A stretch of 64,000 bases of DNA from DATKMK01 sp035541895 (lineage in GTDB: Bacteria; Desulfobacterota; Binatia; HRBIN30; JACQVA1), in the NCBI GenBank assembly GCA_035541895.1, contig DATKMK010000043.1:1-64000 (forward strand). Direction: 5' to 3'. Below, in pieces: positions 35,588 to 44,252 of this stretch. Below the pieces are notes generated by a model. The model had not been told where the DNA came from. It ran no database searches and was given only the letters and a program-made list of their open reading frames with translations. Position 1 is the stretch's first letter, and each line of letters starts with the position of its first letter. Made by a program: the position numbers and the translations under genes.

Positions 35588-36520
35588 ATGAAGCTCAGCA
35601 TCGGCGTCGGCGAAATCAGCGGGAAACCCGTGGACATCAACGGCTTGATCGCACAAGCGCAGCGGGCCGAGCAAGACGGCTTCGCCACCGCCTGGATGGC
35701 GCACATCTTCGGCATCGATGCGATGACGGCGCTGGCATTGATCGCGCGAGAAACATCGCGCATCGCGCTCGGCACCGGTGTCGTGCCGACGTTCCCGCGC
35801 CATCCGACGGCGATGGCGCAGCAAGCGCTGACCGTCCAGGCCGCGAGCGGCGGCCGCTTCTCACTCGGCATCGGCTTGTCGCACCAAGTGGTGATCGAGT
35901 TCATGCTCGGCATGTCCTACGCCAAGTCATACACGCACATGAAGGAGTACATGGCGGTGTTGGCGCCGTTGATCCGCAGCGGCAACGTCAGCTTCCAGGG
36001 CAACGAGTACCGCGTGAACGCCACCATCAGCGTGCCCGGTGCCGCCCCGTGTCCGATCTTGCTGGCGGCGCTCGCGCCCAAGATGCTCGCGCTCGCCGGC
36101 GCCGAAGGCGACGGAACGATCACCTGGATGACCGGTCCGAAGACCTTGCGTGAGCACACCATCCCGACCATCAACGAAGCCGCGGCCAAAGCCGGACGAC
36201 CGACCCCGCGCGTCGTCGTCGGCTTGCCCGTGTGCGTGACCGAAGAAACCGCCCAGGCGCAGGAGTTCGCCGGCCACGTGTTCCAGATTTACGGTGGGCT
36301 GCCGTCATATCGCGCGATGCTCGATCGCGAGGGCGTCGACGGGCCCGCTGGCGTCGCGATCGTCGGCAACGAAGACGCGGTCACCCAGCAGTTGCATCAT
36401 CTCAAGAGCATCGGCGTGACCGAATTCCTCGCCGCGCCGTTTGCCGCCGGTACGGACAAACCGGAGGCGGTCGAGCGCACGCGCGCGCTGCTCGTCAAGC
36501 TGATCAAGACGGGACTGTGA
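35588..36520 (+). CDS. F420-dependent LLM class oxidoreductase (TIGR03564-like)
   Basis: This 310-residue luciferase-like TIM-barrel protein has A-W-M-A-H-I-F-G-I-D-A near the N terminus, the I-A-L-G-T-G-V-V-P strand, and the L-G-I-G-L-S-H segment that lines the deazaflavin pocket. A-A-L-A-P-K-M-L is shared with the second LLM gene at 61498. Members reduce or oxidise organic substrates with coenzyme F420; a few use FMN. GAAGGGAAG precedes the ATG. No F420 biosynthesis gene is in the window. Confidence 0.85.
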   Translation: MKLSIGVGEISGKPVDINGLIAQAQRAEQDGFATAWMAHIFGIDAMTALALIARETSRIALGTGVVPTFPRHPTAMAQQALTVQAASGGRFSLGIGLSHQVVIEFMLGMSYAKSYTHMKEYMAVLAPLIRSGNVSFQGNEYRVNATISVPGAAPCPILLAALAPKMLALAGAEGDGTITWMTGPKTLREHTIPTINEAAAKAGRPTPRVVVGLPVCVTEETAQAQEFAGHVFQIYGGLPSYRAMLDREGVDGPAGVAIVGNEDAVTQQLHHLKSIGVTEFLAAPFAAGTDKPEAVERTRALLVKLIKTGL

Positions 36521-36569
36521 GTGAGCGAAACTCTTGTCGCCACCGCCAAAACGTGAAACGGTCAGCGCT

Positions 36570-37454
36570 ATGGCGGCCCACGATTCCCAGTCCGTAGTCG
36601 TCGGCCTCGTGCAAATGCGTTGCGTCGACGACCTGGCCGCCAATCTCGCCACCGGATTGCAGCGGATCGAAGACGCGGCCAAACAAGGCGCGCAGATCGT
36701 CTGCCTGCCCGAATTGTTTCGCTCGCTCTATTTCTGTCAGAGCGAAGACCACGCCAACTTTGACCTGGCGGAGCCGATCCCGGGACCGACCACCGACGCG
36801 CTCGCCAAGCTGGCGGCAGCGCGCGGCATCGTCATCGTCGGCTCGATCTTCGAACGGCGCGCGCCTGGCATCTACCACAACACGGCGGTCGTGATCGACG
36901 CCGACGGCGCGCTGCGCGGTCTCTATCGCAAGATGCACATCCCGGACGATCCGCTCTACTACGAGAAATTTTACTTCACACCCGGCGATCTCGGCTTCCA
37001 GAGCTTTGCGACGGAGCGTGCCCAGATCGGGACGCTGGTGTGTTGGGATCAGTGGTTTCCGGAAGGTGCGCGATTGACCGCGTTGCGTGGCGCGCAGATT
37101 CTCTTCTATCCCACCGCGATCGCCTGGCACGCGAGCGAGAAGCAGGAGTTCGGCGTCGCCCAACACGATGCGTGGCAAACCATCCAACGCAGTCACGCGG
37201 TGGCCAACGGAGTCTTCGTCGCCGCAACCAATCGCGTCGGACATGAAGGCACGCTGGAATTCTGGGGCGGGTCGTTCGTGGCCGACCCGTTCGGCCGCAT
37301 CATTGCCCGCGCCAGCCACGATCGCGAGGAGATCGTACTGGCCACATGTGATTTGCGCCGCATCGCGGAGACCCGTCAGCATTGGCCGTTTCTGCGCGAC
37401 CGCCGCATCGATGCGTATGATGGGCTGGTGCAACGATATCTCGACAGGAAGTAG
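36570..37454 (+). CDS. aguB: Carbon-nitrogen hydrolase, N-carbamoylputrescine amidase-like
   Basis: This 294-residue nitrilase-superfamily amidase has the catalytic triad Glu48 (C-L-P-E-L-F), Lys121 (Y-R-K-M-H-I) and Cys158 (V-C-W-D-Q-W-F-P-E). H-I-P-D-D-P-L-Y-Y-E-K-F-Y-F matches N-carbamoylputrescine amidase, which makes putrescine in the agmatine route. Agmatine deiminase (aguA) is usually adjacent but is absent here. The start at ATG 36570 fits the family; an upstream in-frame GTG would add 12 residues. The aldehyde dehydrogenase gene follows and could act on an aminoaldehyde, though this is not shown. Confidence 0.85.
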   Translation: MAAHDSQSVVVGLVQMRCVDDLAANLATGLQRIEDAAKQGAQIVCLPELFRSLYFCQSEDHANFDLAEPIPGPTTDALAKLAAARGIVIVGSIFERRAPGIYHNTAVVIDADGALRGLYRKMHIPDDPLYYEKFYFTPGDLGFQSFATERAQIGTLVCWDQWFPEGARLTALRGAQILFYPTAIAWHASEKQEFGVAQHDAWQTIQRSHAVANGVFVAATNRVGHEGTLEFWGGSFVADPFGRIIARASHDREEIVLATCDLRRIAETRQHWPFLRDRRIDAYDGLVQRYLDRK

Positions 37455-37486
37455 TGAGTCGTGCTGGTGACTGGTGACTCGTCGGA
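37455..37486 (+). repeat. Short tandem GTGACT-type spacer repeat
   Basis: Between the amidase stop and the aldehyde dehydrogenase, TGAGTCG, CTGGTGACT and GGTGACTCG follow each other. GAGTC and GACTC can also pair. Similar degenerate GTGAGT/GTGACT strings occur at 20765-20829 and 21753-21795. Confidence 0.35.
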
Positions 37487-37501
37487 AGGAGAAATATCGC
37501 G

Positions 37502-38986
37502 ATGGAGCCACCGCGGTTAGAATGGGCCGCCGACTGGCTCAAAACCTCCAAAACCTCGTTCGTTGACGGCGCGTGGATCGGTCCGTCCGCGACCAGCCAC
37601 GAAACCATCAATCCCGCGAACGGGCGTGTGCTCGGATCGGTTCGTTATGCGGCGACCAACGACATCGATCGCGCCGTCGATGCGGCGCGCGCCGCGTTCG
37701 CCGGCAGAACGTGGCAGGCGATGTCGCGCCGCGAGCGTGCGGTGCGACTGCGCCAGATCGGCGAAGTGGTACGGGCGCACTGCGCCGAGTTGGCAACCTT
37801 GATCGCGTTGGAAAACGGCAAGCTCTATCGCGAAGCCTACGATGACGACATGCCGGACACCGCCGACGTGTTCGACTACTACGCCGGCTGGACCGACAAA
37901 TTGTACGGCGAGACCTGTCCCGTCGACGGCGACTTTATCAACTACACGGCGCGCGTTCCCGTGGGCGTGTGCGGATTGATCGCGCCGTGGAATTTCCCGC
38001 TGCTGTTGGCGGCGTGGAAACTGGCGCCGGCACTTGCCATGGGCAACACGGTGGTGATCAAGCCGTCGGAGTTCACGTCATACTCGTTGGTTCGTTTCGT
38101 CGAACTCGTGCAGGAGCACGTCGACCTGCCGTCCGGGGTGATTAACCTCGTGCTCGGCGCCGGCGCGGTCGGCGAGATGCTGACCGCGCATCCGCGCGTC
38201 GACAAAATTTCATTCACCGGCAGTACCGCGGTTGGTCGCCGCATTCTCCACAACGCCGCCGACTCCAACTTGAAGACGGTCACGCTCGAACTCGGCGGCA
38301 AGTCGCCCAACGTCATCTTCGACGACGTGCCGGATATGGACTTCGCCATCGACCGTTCGTTCACGCTCATGTTCGCGCAAAAGGGCGAGAAGTGCTCGGA
38401 ACCGACCCGTTTCCTGATTCACGAGCGCATCTACGAGCGCTTCGTCGCCGCCTTGGTGGCCAAGGCTCAAGCCGTGGTGTGCGGCGACCCGTTCGATCCC
38501 GCCAGCGACCAGGGCCCGCAGTGCAACCGGCCACAGTTCGACAAGATCCTGCGCTACGTCGACATCGGCAAGGCCGAAGGCGCCCGTCTGCTGGTCGGCG
38601 GCGAACGCGATGTGAGCAGAAGTAACGCGGCCGGTTTCTTCGTTCGCCCGACGATCTTCGAAGCCGACAATTCGATGCAGGTTGCGCGCGACGAGATCTT
38701 CGGCCCGGTGCTGGCGGTGATGCCGTTCCGCGACGAAGCCGAAGCCGTCCGGCTCGCGAACGACACACCGTACGGACTCGCCGCGGGCGTGTGGTCCAAC
38801 GACGTCGCCCGCGCGCATCGCGTCGCCAATCAGCTCGATGCCGGGATGGTCTTCATCAACCGCTACGGTTGTTACGACTTCGCCAGCCCTTTCGGCGGCC
38901 TGAAACAGAGCGGCTGGGGCAAAGAAATGGCCTCACACTCACTTGAGTCGTACACCAAGCTCAAGTCGATTTGGGTCACGCTGTGA
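37502..38986 (+). CDS. NAD(P)-dependent aldehyde dehydrogenase
   Basis: This 494-residue ALDH oxidises an aldehyde to the acid. The motifs are A-P-W-N-F-P (Asn164), K-P-S-E cofactor site near 187, F-T-G-S-T-A-V-G, L-E-L-G-G-K-S with general base Glu263, and catalytic Cys298 in K-G-E-K-C-S. The residue order G-E-K-C-S-E is slightly unlike the usual G-Q-x-C. It resembles betaine or phenylacetaldehyde dehydrogenases, but substrate cannot be assigned. AAGGAG 9 bases upstream supports the ATG. Confidence 0.93.
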   Translation: MEPPRLEWAADWLKTSKTSFVDGAWIGPSATSHETINPANGRVLGSVRYAATNDIDRAVDAARAAFAGRTWQAMSRRERAVRLRQIGEVVRAHCAELATLIALENGKLYREAYDDDMPDTADVFDYYAGWTDKLYGETCPVDGDFINYTARVPVGVCGLIAPWNFPLLLAAWKLAPALAMGNTVVIKPSEFTSYSLVRFVELVQEHVDLPSGVINLVLGAGAVGEMLTAHPRVDKISFTGSTAVGRRILHNAADSNLKTVTLELGGKSPNVIFDDVPDMDFAIDRSFTLMFAQKGEKCSEPTRFLIHERIYERFVAALVAKAQAVVCGDPFDPASDQGPQCNRPQFDKILRYVDIGKAEGARLLVGGERDVSRSNAAGFFVRPTIFEADNSMQVARDEIFGPVLAVMPFRDEAEAVRLANDTPYGLAAGVWSNDVARAHRVANQLDAGMVFINRYGCYDFASPFGGLKQSGWGKEMASHSLESYTKLKSIWVTL

Positions 38987-39041
38987 CTTTGCGGCGCATG
39001 GGCGCTGACCCGTCGGGCCGCCACCGATCCGCTTCGCCGCT

Positions 39042-40004
39042 TTATGCGCGGCTGAGGGCGAGGCGCGGTGCGATTCCGCCGGACGCTCCGGGCGCGTTCT
39101 GGGCAGGCTCCACGGCCTCGCCACGGAGCAGCTCACGCCACCGCGTTTCCGACATCTGCGCCGGCTCGGTGGTGGTCATGAAGTCAACGAACGCCTCGAC
39201 GAACTGATCGGGCACTTCGCAGTGGGGGAAATGGCCGGCGCGCTCGAACATCACCAACCGGCTGCGCGGCATCGCCTTGTGCGCCTCGGTCGCGTGATCG
39301 GCGGGAATGATCGGATCTTGCCCGCCCCAAACGATCAGCGTTGGGAGCATCGAGGTCAGGTAGAGACGGTTGTGCGCGCTCACGGCTTGGCCGCGCAGAT
39401 CGACGACTGAACGCAAGGTGCGGAAGAAGGCGCGGCGCGTCTCGGCATCGGCGAGTGAAGCGTAACTGCGCCAAATCTCCTCGACCGCCGGTGCCGCCCG
39501 GAAACCCACGCTGTGCAGCCAAGAAGCGATCCACGCACCCGCGTCGCGTAGCCGTGGGCCGCAGAGGAAGGGGAACACGTAGTCAGCGCCCGGGACCGTC
39601 AGCGCTCGCAACAGCCAGTTGACTTCTTGCCCCAGACCGCCGCTGCTCACCAGCACCAACCGTTCGCAGCGCTCGGGGAACTGATACGCCAATTGCATCG
39701 CGATCCCTCCGCCGAGTGACTGCCCGACGAACGTGGCTCGCTGGTGGCCGAGGACGTTGAGGAGGTCTCGCAACACGTTGGCGTGCGCAGCGAGCGCGTA
39801 TTCTCCGCGCCGCGGCTTGCCCGACTCGCCGTGTCCGAGGAGATCCGGCGCCAAAACGGTGAAGCGCTGTGCCAGCGCCGGCAAGACGTGCCGCCAGGTT
39901 GCTGAACTCCCGGCCATCCCGTGGATTAGCAGAACAACCGGACCGGTGCCGGCGGTTCGGAACGCAACGCGATGCCCGTGAATCGACACATGCTCCAGTT
40001 TCAT
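39042..40004 (-). CDS. Alpha/beta hydrolase
   Basis: This 320-residue hydrolase has the oxyanion H-G-M-A-G-S, the nucleophile elbow G-Q-S-L-G-G (Ser), an Asp in V-W-G-G-Q-D-P and a His in G-H-F-P-H. No signal peptide is visible, so it should be cytosolic. It resembles esterases and meta-cleavage-product or haloalkane-type hydrolases; the substrate is not assignable. GGAGGCACG precedes the ATG. It is divergent from the molybdopterin oxidoreductase gene across a 263-base gap. Confidence 0.85.
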   Translation of the reverse strand: MKLEHVSIHGHRVAFRTAGTGPVVLLIHGMAGSSATWRHVLPALAQRFTVLAPDLLGHGESGKPRRGEYALAAHANVLRDLLNVLGHQRATFVGQSLGGGIAMQLAYQFPERCERLVLVSSGGLGQEVNWLLRALTVPGADYVFPFLCGPRLRDAGAWIASWLHSVGFRAAPAVEEIWRSYASLADAETRRAFFRTLRSVVDLRGQAVSAHNRLYLTSMLPTLIVWGGQDPIIPADHATEAHKAMPRSRLVMFERAGHFPHCEVPDQFVEAFVDFMTTTEPAQMSETRWRELLRGEAVEPAQNAPGASGGIAPRLALSRA

Positions 40005-40139
40005 CGTGCCTCCGTCCGCAAGCAGATGCGTCTCAGCGCAACGGACTTTTACCAGGATCGCCGAGCGCCCGCATCACCCGTGTTCTCAACCAGCCCGAAA
40101 GCGCCCGGGACCAATAGAGCAATCGGGCGCCAAGAGCCC

Positions 40140-40151
40140 TGACAATTGTCA
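40140..40151. promoter_or_regulatory. Perfect palindrome TGACAATTGTCA in the divergent gap
   Basis: This 12-base palindrome lies 117 bases before the oxidoreductase start and 136 after the hydrolase start. It overlaps possible -35 elements (TTGTCA at 40146, TTGTCC at 40152). The related TGACGATTGTCA at 3134 suggests a shared operator. The remaining gap shows no gene. Confidence 0.4.
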
Positions 40152-40267
40152 TTGTCCGGAAATGCCAGGGATCGCATACCTACCGTCCGGGCGGTTGGTA
40201 CTGCCGCCCGTCGGCGCGCATTGAACCGGTTGGAACCGGATCACGGGCGCGTGATGGAGGACGAGAC

Positions 40268-43129
40268 ATGAACACGACTTTCAGCCGCCGCCAGTTTCTC
40301 GCGACCAGCGGCGCGAGCGTTCTGGCGCTGTCGCTCGGCAGGCTCCAATGGGCCGCAGCCGCTACCGATGCCGCCGTGGCTGGGGCGGCGACTCTGCCGT
40401 CGTATCGCGGATGGGAGGACGTCTACCGTCAGAAATGGGTGTGGGACAAGGTCGTGCGCAGCAGCCACTGGGTGAACTGCTGGTACCAAGCACATTGCGC
40501 GTGGAACGTATACGTGAAGGACGGCATGGTCTGGCGTGAGGAGCAGGCCGCCGACTACCCGCAGATCCGTCCTGATGTCTCGGACTTCAATCCGCGCGGC
40601 TGTCAGAAAGGCGCGTGCTTCAGCGAGCGCATGTACGACCCGACCCGGGTGAAGTATCCGCTCAAGCGCGTCGGCGAGCGCGGCTCCGGGAAGTGGGAGC
40701 GCATCTCCTGGGACCAGGCGCTCAACGAGATCGCCGACTCGATGATCGACACCATCGTCAAGGAAGGCAGCGACCGGGTGATCTGGGATCTCGGACCCGG
40801 CATTTCGCTCGGGACGCAGATGGGCGGCCAAGGTCGTCTGCGGGCGCTGCTCGACTCGACCTCCCTCGACATGAACACCGAGATCGGCGATGGACACCGC
40901 GGCGCGGCGGAGACCTTCGGGAAAATCGTCTTCGAGCGTTCAGCCGACGATTACTTCTTCTCCGACCTGATCCTGTGCTGGGGCGCCAATCCCCTCTACA
41001 CGCAGATCCCCAACGCGCACTTTCTGCTCGAAGCGCGCTACAAGGGCGCGGAACTCGTTTGCATCACGCCCGACTACAGCGCGTCGGCGCTGCACGCCGA
41101 TCGCTGGATCCCGGTGAAGCCCGGCGGCGACGCCGCGCTCGGGCTGGGCGTTGCCCACGTCCTCATCGCCGAGAAGCTTTACGACAAGGCCTTCGTGGCC
41201 GAACAGACCGATCTGCCGATGCTGGTGCGCGACGACACGCACCGCTTCTTGCGCAGCTCCGATCTCAAGGAAGGCGGGGACGGCGACCAACTGTATCTTC
41301 ACGATCCCCAGAAGGGCGTCGTCGCGGCACCCACGCGCAGCCTGGCGCTCGAAGGCCTCGCGCCGTCGCTCGAAGGCCGCTTCGAAGTCACGCTCGCCAA
41401 CGGCAAGAAGGTCGGCGTCCGTCCCGTGTTCGAAATTCTCCGCGAGCACCTCGCCGCGTACTCGCCGGACAAGGCGTCGGCAATGAGCGGCACGCCGGCG
41501 AGTTTGATCCAGGACCTCGCGCGCCGCTTGGCAAAGGCGAAAGCGGCGTCGATGGTCACCACCAGCAACTTCGCCAAGTACTACCACGGCAACCTGATCG
41601 AGCGGACGCAGGCGCTGGTGTTCGCGCTCACCGGCAACTACGGCAAGAAAGGCAGCGGCTTCGTCGGCTTCCCGTTCCTCATGCACGACGGGCTCGAGAA
41701 GTTCGTGCTCGGGGCGTTCGGCCTCGGGCTACGCGGGCTGATCGGCGCGTTCGGTCTGTACGAAGGGACCCGCCTGGAGCTGGCGGGCTTCACCGACGAG
41801 ATGAAGATTTATGAGCGGAGCCGCAAGAGCTTCGAGTCCGGCATGGAGGTGTGCGGGTCGCTGTTCTGGTACGTGCACGGCGGTCTGCTCGAAGCGAGCG
41901 AAAAGTCGCAAGCGTGGGACCCGTACCTCAAGCGTCCGGTCCGCGAGGTGCTCGACGAATCGCTGAAGAAGGGCTGGCAATACGTCTGGCCGAAACCCGG
42001 CAACGCGCCACGAGTATTGTTCTCGCTGGTAAGCAATCCGCTGCGGCGCATCCGAGCTTATCCCTTGCTGCTGAAAAACCTGTGGCCGAAGTTGCGCACG
42101 GTCGTCACCATCGACTGGCGGATGACCTCGACCGCGCTGCAGTCAGACTACGTCCTGCCCGCGGCCGGCTGGTACGAGCGCACCGAACACAAGTGGGTGA
42201 CGCCGCTGATGCCGTTCATCCACGCCGGCGAAAAGGCCACCGAGTTCTACGAGGCCAAATCGGACTGGGAGATCTTCGCGCTGATGGCCAAGGCGGTCGA
42301 TGCGCGCGCCGCGGCGCGCGGCGTTACCGAGTTCAAAGATCGCGCCGGCCGCACGCGCTCCTTCGCCGGGCTCTACAACCAATTCACCTCGAACGGCGAG
42401 TACGGTCCCACCGACGACGACAAGGTGGCCGGCGCCATCCTGCAGAGCTCGACTAACCTTGAAGGTGTCGAGTGGGACAAGCTGAAGAAGAAAGGCTGGG
42501 CCCGCTTCACGTCCGTGGGCAACAGCATCGCCTCGATCGGCGCAGCGACCAAAATCAAGCCCGATGACACGATCACCCCGTTCACCGACCACGTCTTCGA
42601 CAAGAAGCCGTACCCGACGCTGTCACGGCGCATCCAATTCTACATTGACCAGGACCTGTACCTGGAGATGGGAGAGACGCTCCCCACCCACAAAGACTCA
42701 CCGATCGCCGGCGGCAAGTATCCGCTGCAGCTCACCGGCGGTCACACGCGCTGGAGCATTCACGCCGCGTGGCGCGACAGCCGGATCATGCTCCGCAACA
42801 TGCGCGGTCAGCCGGTCGCCTACATGAGCGCGGTCGACGCCGCCGCGCGCGACATCAAGGACGGGGAGTATGTCCGCGTGCACAACGACCTTGACAGTTT
42901 CGAGATCATGGCGAAGGTGGCGCCGAGCATCCGGCCGGGCCAGTTCATCATCTATCACGCGTGGGAGAACTACCAATTCCGCGGCCACAAAGGTTTCCAG
43001 AACCTGATCCCGACACCGCTCAATCCGGTCGAGCTAGCGGGCGGTCAATTCCACCTGCGCCCGATGGCGATCTGCCTGCAACCCAGCCACACTGACCGCG
43101 ACACGCACGTGGAGGTGTCGAAGATCTGA
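40268..43129 (+). CDS. Tat-exported molybdopterin oxidoreductase, type II DMSO reductase family alpha subunit
   Basis: This 953-residue enzyme has a Tat signal (F-S-R-R-Q-F-L, cleavage near A-A-A). His67, Cys71, Cys77 and a later Cys (112 or 117) form the FS0 [4Fe-4S] site, with the H-x3-C start seen in NarG and ethylbenzene or steroid C25 dehydrogenases. Asp208 in E-I-G-D-G-H-R-G aligns with the Mo-binding Asp of that type II group. Later motifs (W-G-A-N-P, T-P-D-Y-S-A, Q-S-D-Y-V-L-P, G-G-H-T-R-W-S) bind the two molybdopterin guanine dinucleotides. Beta Fe-S, gamma heme and chaperone subunits are missing here. Likely reactions are hydroxylation of a hydrocarbon or steroid side chain, or oxyanion reduction; undecided. 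Confidence 0.88.
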   Translation: MNTTFSRRQFLATSGASVLALSLGRLQWAAAATDAAVAGAATLPSYRGWEDVYRQKWVWDKVVRSSHWVNCWYQAHCAWNVYVKDGMVWREEQAADYPQIRPDVSDFNPRGCQKGACFSERMYDPTRVKYPLKRVGERGSGKWERISWDQALNEIADSMIDTIVKEGSDRVIWDLGPGISLGTQMGGQGRLRALLDSTSLDMNTEIGDGHRGAAETFGKIVFERSADDYFFSDLILCWGANPLYTQIPNAHFLLEARYKGAELVCITPDYSASALHADRWIPVKPGGDAALGLGVAHVLIAEKLYDKAFVAEQTDLPMLVRDDTHRFLRSSDLKEGGDGDQLYLHDPQKGVVAAPTRSLALEGLAPSLEGRFEVTLANGKKVGVRPVFEILREHLAAYSPDKASAMSGTPASLIQDLARRLAKAKAASMVTTSNFAKYYHGNLIERTQALVFALTGNYGKKGSGFVGFPFLMHDGLEKFVLGAFGLGLRGLIGAFGLYEGTRLELAGFTDEMKIYERSRKSFESGMEVCGSLFWYVHGGLLEASEKSQAWDPYLKRPVREVLDESLKKGWQYVWPKPGNAPRVLFSLVSNPLRRIRAYPLLLKNLWPKLRTVVTIDWRMTSTALQSDYVLPAAGWYERTEHKWVTPLMPFIHAGEKATEFYEAKSDWEIFALMAKAVDARAAARGVTEFKDRAGRTRSFAGLYNQFTSNGEYGPTDDDKVAGAILQSSTNLEGVEWDKLKKKGWARFTSVGNSIASIGAATKIKPDDTITPFTDHVFDKKPYPTLSRRIQFYIDQDLYLEMGETLPTHKDSPIAGGKYPLQLTGGHTRWSIHAAWRDSRIMLRNMRGQPVAYMSAVDAAARDIKDGEYVRVHNDLDSFEIMAKVAPSIRPGQFIIYHAWENYQFRGHKGFQNLIPTPLNPVELAGGQFHLRPMAICLQPSHTDRDTHVEVSKI

Positions 43130-43201
43130 GATCCTGGACTCGGGTTGCTCCGGAGCGGGTTGGCCTTGAGTTTTTTCGCCATGTCCGGCAAATTGTCCGA
43201 C

Positions 43202-43447
43202 ATGGGGCAAATCACAGTGCGCGAACTGCAACAGCAGACCAAGCGCGTCATCGAGCGAGTGGAGCGGGGCGAGATCATCGCCGTCCTGCGGCGGCGGCGT
43301 GCGGTCGCCCAGTTGAGCCCGCTGCCACAGCACCTCAAGCCGACCGCCTGGCCCGATCTCGCCAAACGCGTTCGCGGCGTGTTCGGGAAGCGAACGATCA
43401 AGCCCGCGGCAAGCCGGGTGATCCTCGACGCGCGCGGCGACCGGTGA
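43202..43447 (+). CDS. Phd/YefM-type antitoxin
   Basis: This 81-residue protein has the typical antitoxin N terminus I-T-V-R-E-L-Q-Q-Q-T, then V-I-E-R-V-E-R-G-E-I-I-A-V-L-R-R-R-R-A-V-A-Q-L, a DNA-binding fold, and a basic C-terminal tail that would wrap the toxin. It overlaps the PIN toxin gene by four bases, as usual for such pairs. ATG 43181 would add seven residues and is the alternative start. It should repress its own operon. Confidence 0.85.
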   Translation: MGQITVRELQQQTKRVIERVERGEIIAVLRRRRAVAQLSPLPQHLKPTAWPDLAKRVRGVFGKRTIKPAASRVILDARGDR

Positions 43448-43896
43448 AGACCTATATCGATTCCAGCGCGCTCATTCCGATCTACCTGCCGGAGGCGTTC
43501 TCCGCGCGCGCGCAGCGTGAGGTGCGCGCCGCGCGGCAAGTGCCGTTCACCTTGGTGCACGGCCTCGAGGTGCGCAACACGTTTCACCTGCTCTGCGGCC
43601 GCGGACACATCTCGACGACGCAGCTTCGTGCCGTGTTGAGTTGGCTTGACGACGACATGGCCAGCCACCGACTCGCGCAGGTCCCGATCGACTTCACCCG
43701 CCTGTTCGAGCGGGCGGAGCAACTGAGCGCGGCGCACACCTCCCGCTTGCTCTGCCGGAGTCTCGACATCCTGCACGTAGCCTGCGCTTTGCTGCTCGGC
43801 TGCTCCCGCTTCGTGACCGCCGACGATCGTCAACTTGCGCTCGCAGAAGTCGTAGGCATGACCGCTGTGGACATCAAGCGCACTCGCCGACCCTAG
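43444..43896 (+). CDS. PIN-domain toxin (VapC-like ribonuclease)
   Basis: This 150-residue PIN nuclease has acidic residues for metal binding at D6 (Y-I-D-S-S-A-L), E42 (G-L-E-V-R-N), D108 (S-L-D-I-L-H-V-A) and D126 region (V-T-A-D-D-R-Q). VapC toxins cleave tRNA or rRNA and are neutralised by the co-expressed antitoxin. It starts with a GTG overlapping the antitoxin stop (GTGA). The pair sits between the oxidoreductase gene and a decayed stretch. Confidence 0.87.
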   Translation: MKTYIDSSALIPIYLPEAFSARAQREVRAARQVPFTLVHGLEVRNTFHLLCGRGHISTTQLRAVLSWLDDDMASHRLAQVPIDFTRLFERAEQLSAAHTSRLLCRSLDILHVACALLLGCSRFVTADDRQLALAEVVGMTAVDIKRTRRP

Positions 43897-43962
43897 CGGC
43901 AGGAGGTTCTCACGGACTCGCCCACACCAACCACGGCGTACGTCGAGGTGACGAAGATCTGA
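43897..43962 (+). pseudogene. Remnant of a second oxidoreductase gene 3' end
   Basis: Bases 43937-43963 match 43104-43130, the 3' end of the molybdopterin oxidoreductase gene, at 24 of 27 positions. Both encode a C terminus V-E-V-S/T-K-I followed by TGA. The substitutions are silent or conservative. The upstream codons (T-D-S-P-T-P-T-T-A-Y) match only loosely. This suggests the tail of a lost tandem paralogue, or a repeat made when the toxin-antitoxin module arrived. Confidence 0.4.
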
Positions 43963-43984
43963 GGGATGCGGACAGCGAAGAGCG

Positions 43985-44183
43985 TTACGACTCCACCCAC
44001 CAACGCGCGATGTCGATCTCGACCGCGTCGAACGGTTCCGCGCGCACGCGTTCGCTGCCGCTGCGGGTACTGGCCACAACCCAGCGGCCGTTTTCGAGTC
44101 GGTAGACTTCGAGTGTTTTCGCGAGCGGTTCGACCAGCCAGAGAGCTCCGACCGATTCGCGCGCGTAGACGCGCATCTTGCGC
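43985..44183 (-). pseudogene. C-terminal remnant of a Uma2-family nuclease
   Basis: About 65 codons match the end of the Uma2 PD-(D/E)XK family: R-K-M-R-V-Y-A-R-E-S-V, L-W-L-V-E-P, L-E-V-Y-R-L-E-N-G-R-W, R-A-E-P-F-D-A-V-E-I-D-I. The N-terminal half with most catalytic residues is missing; the open frame extends upstream to 44365 but with no family similarity and across the GH1 start. Uma2 genes are typical accessory genes, so this is a decayed one. Confidence 0.6.
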
Positions 44184-44252
44184 ACGCGATCGCAGGGCCT
44201 CCAAGGACGATGTCGCTCTTGATCCCGCTGCGCCGTCGTGAGACGGAAGCGC

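Noticed and set aside
43104..43963. The duplicated oxidoreductase tail read as att sites of an integrated element
   Set aside because: No integrase or recombinase lies between them, and the differences keep the encoded residues similar, which fits a lost paralogue better.
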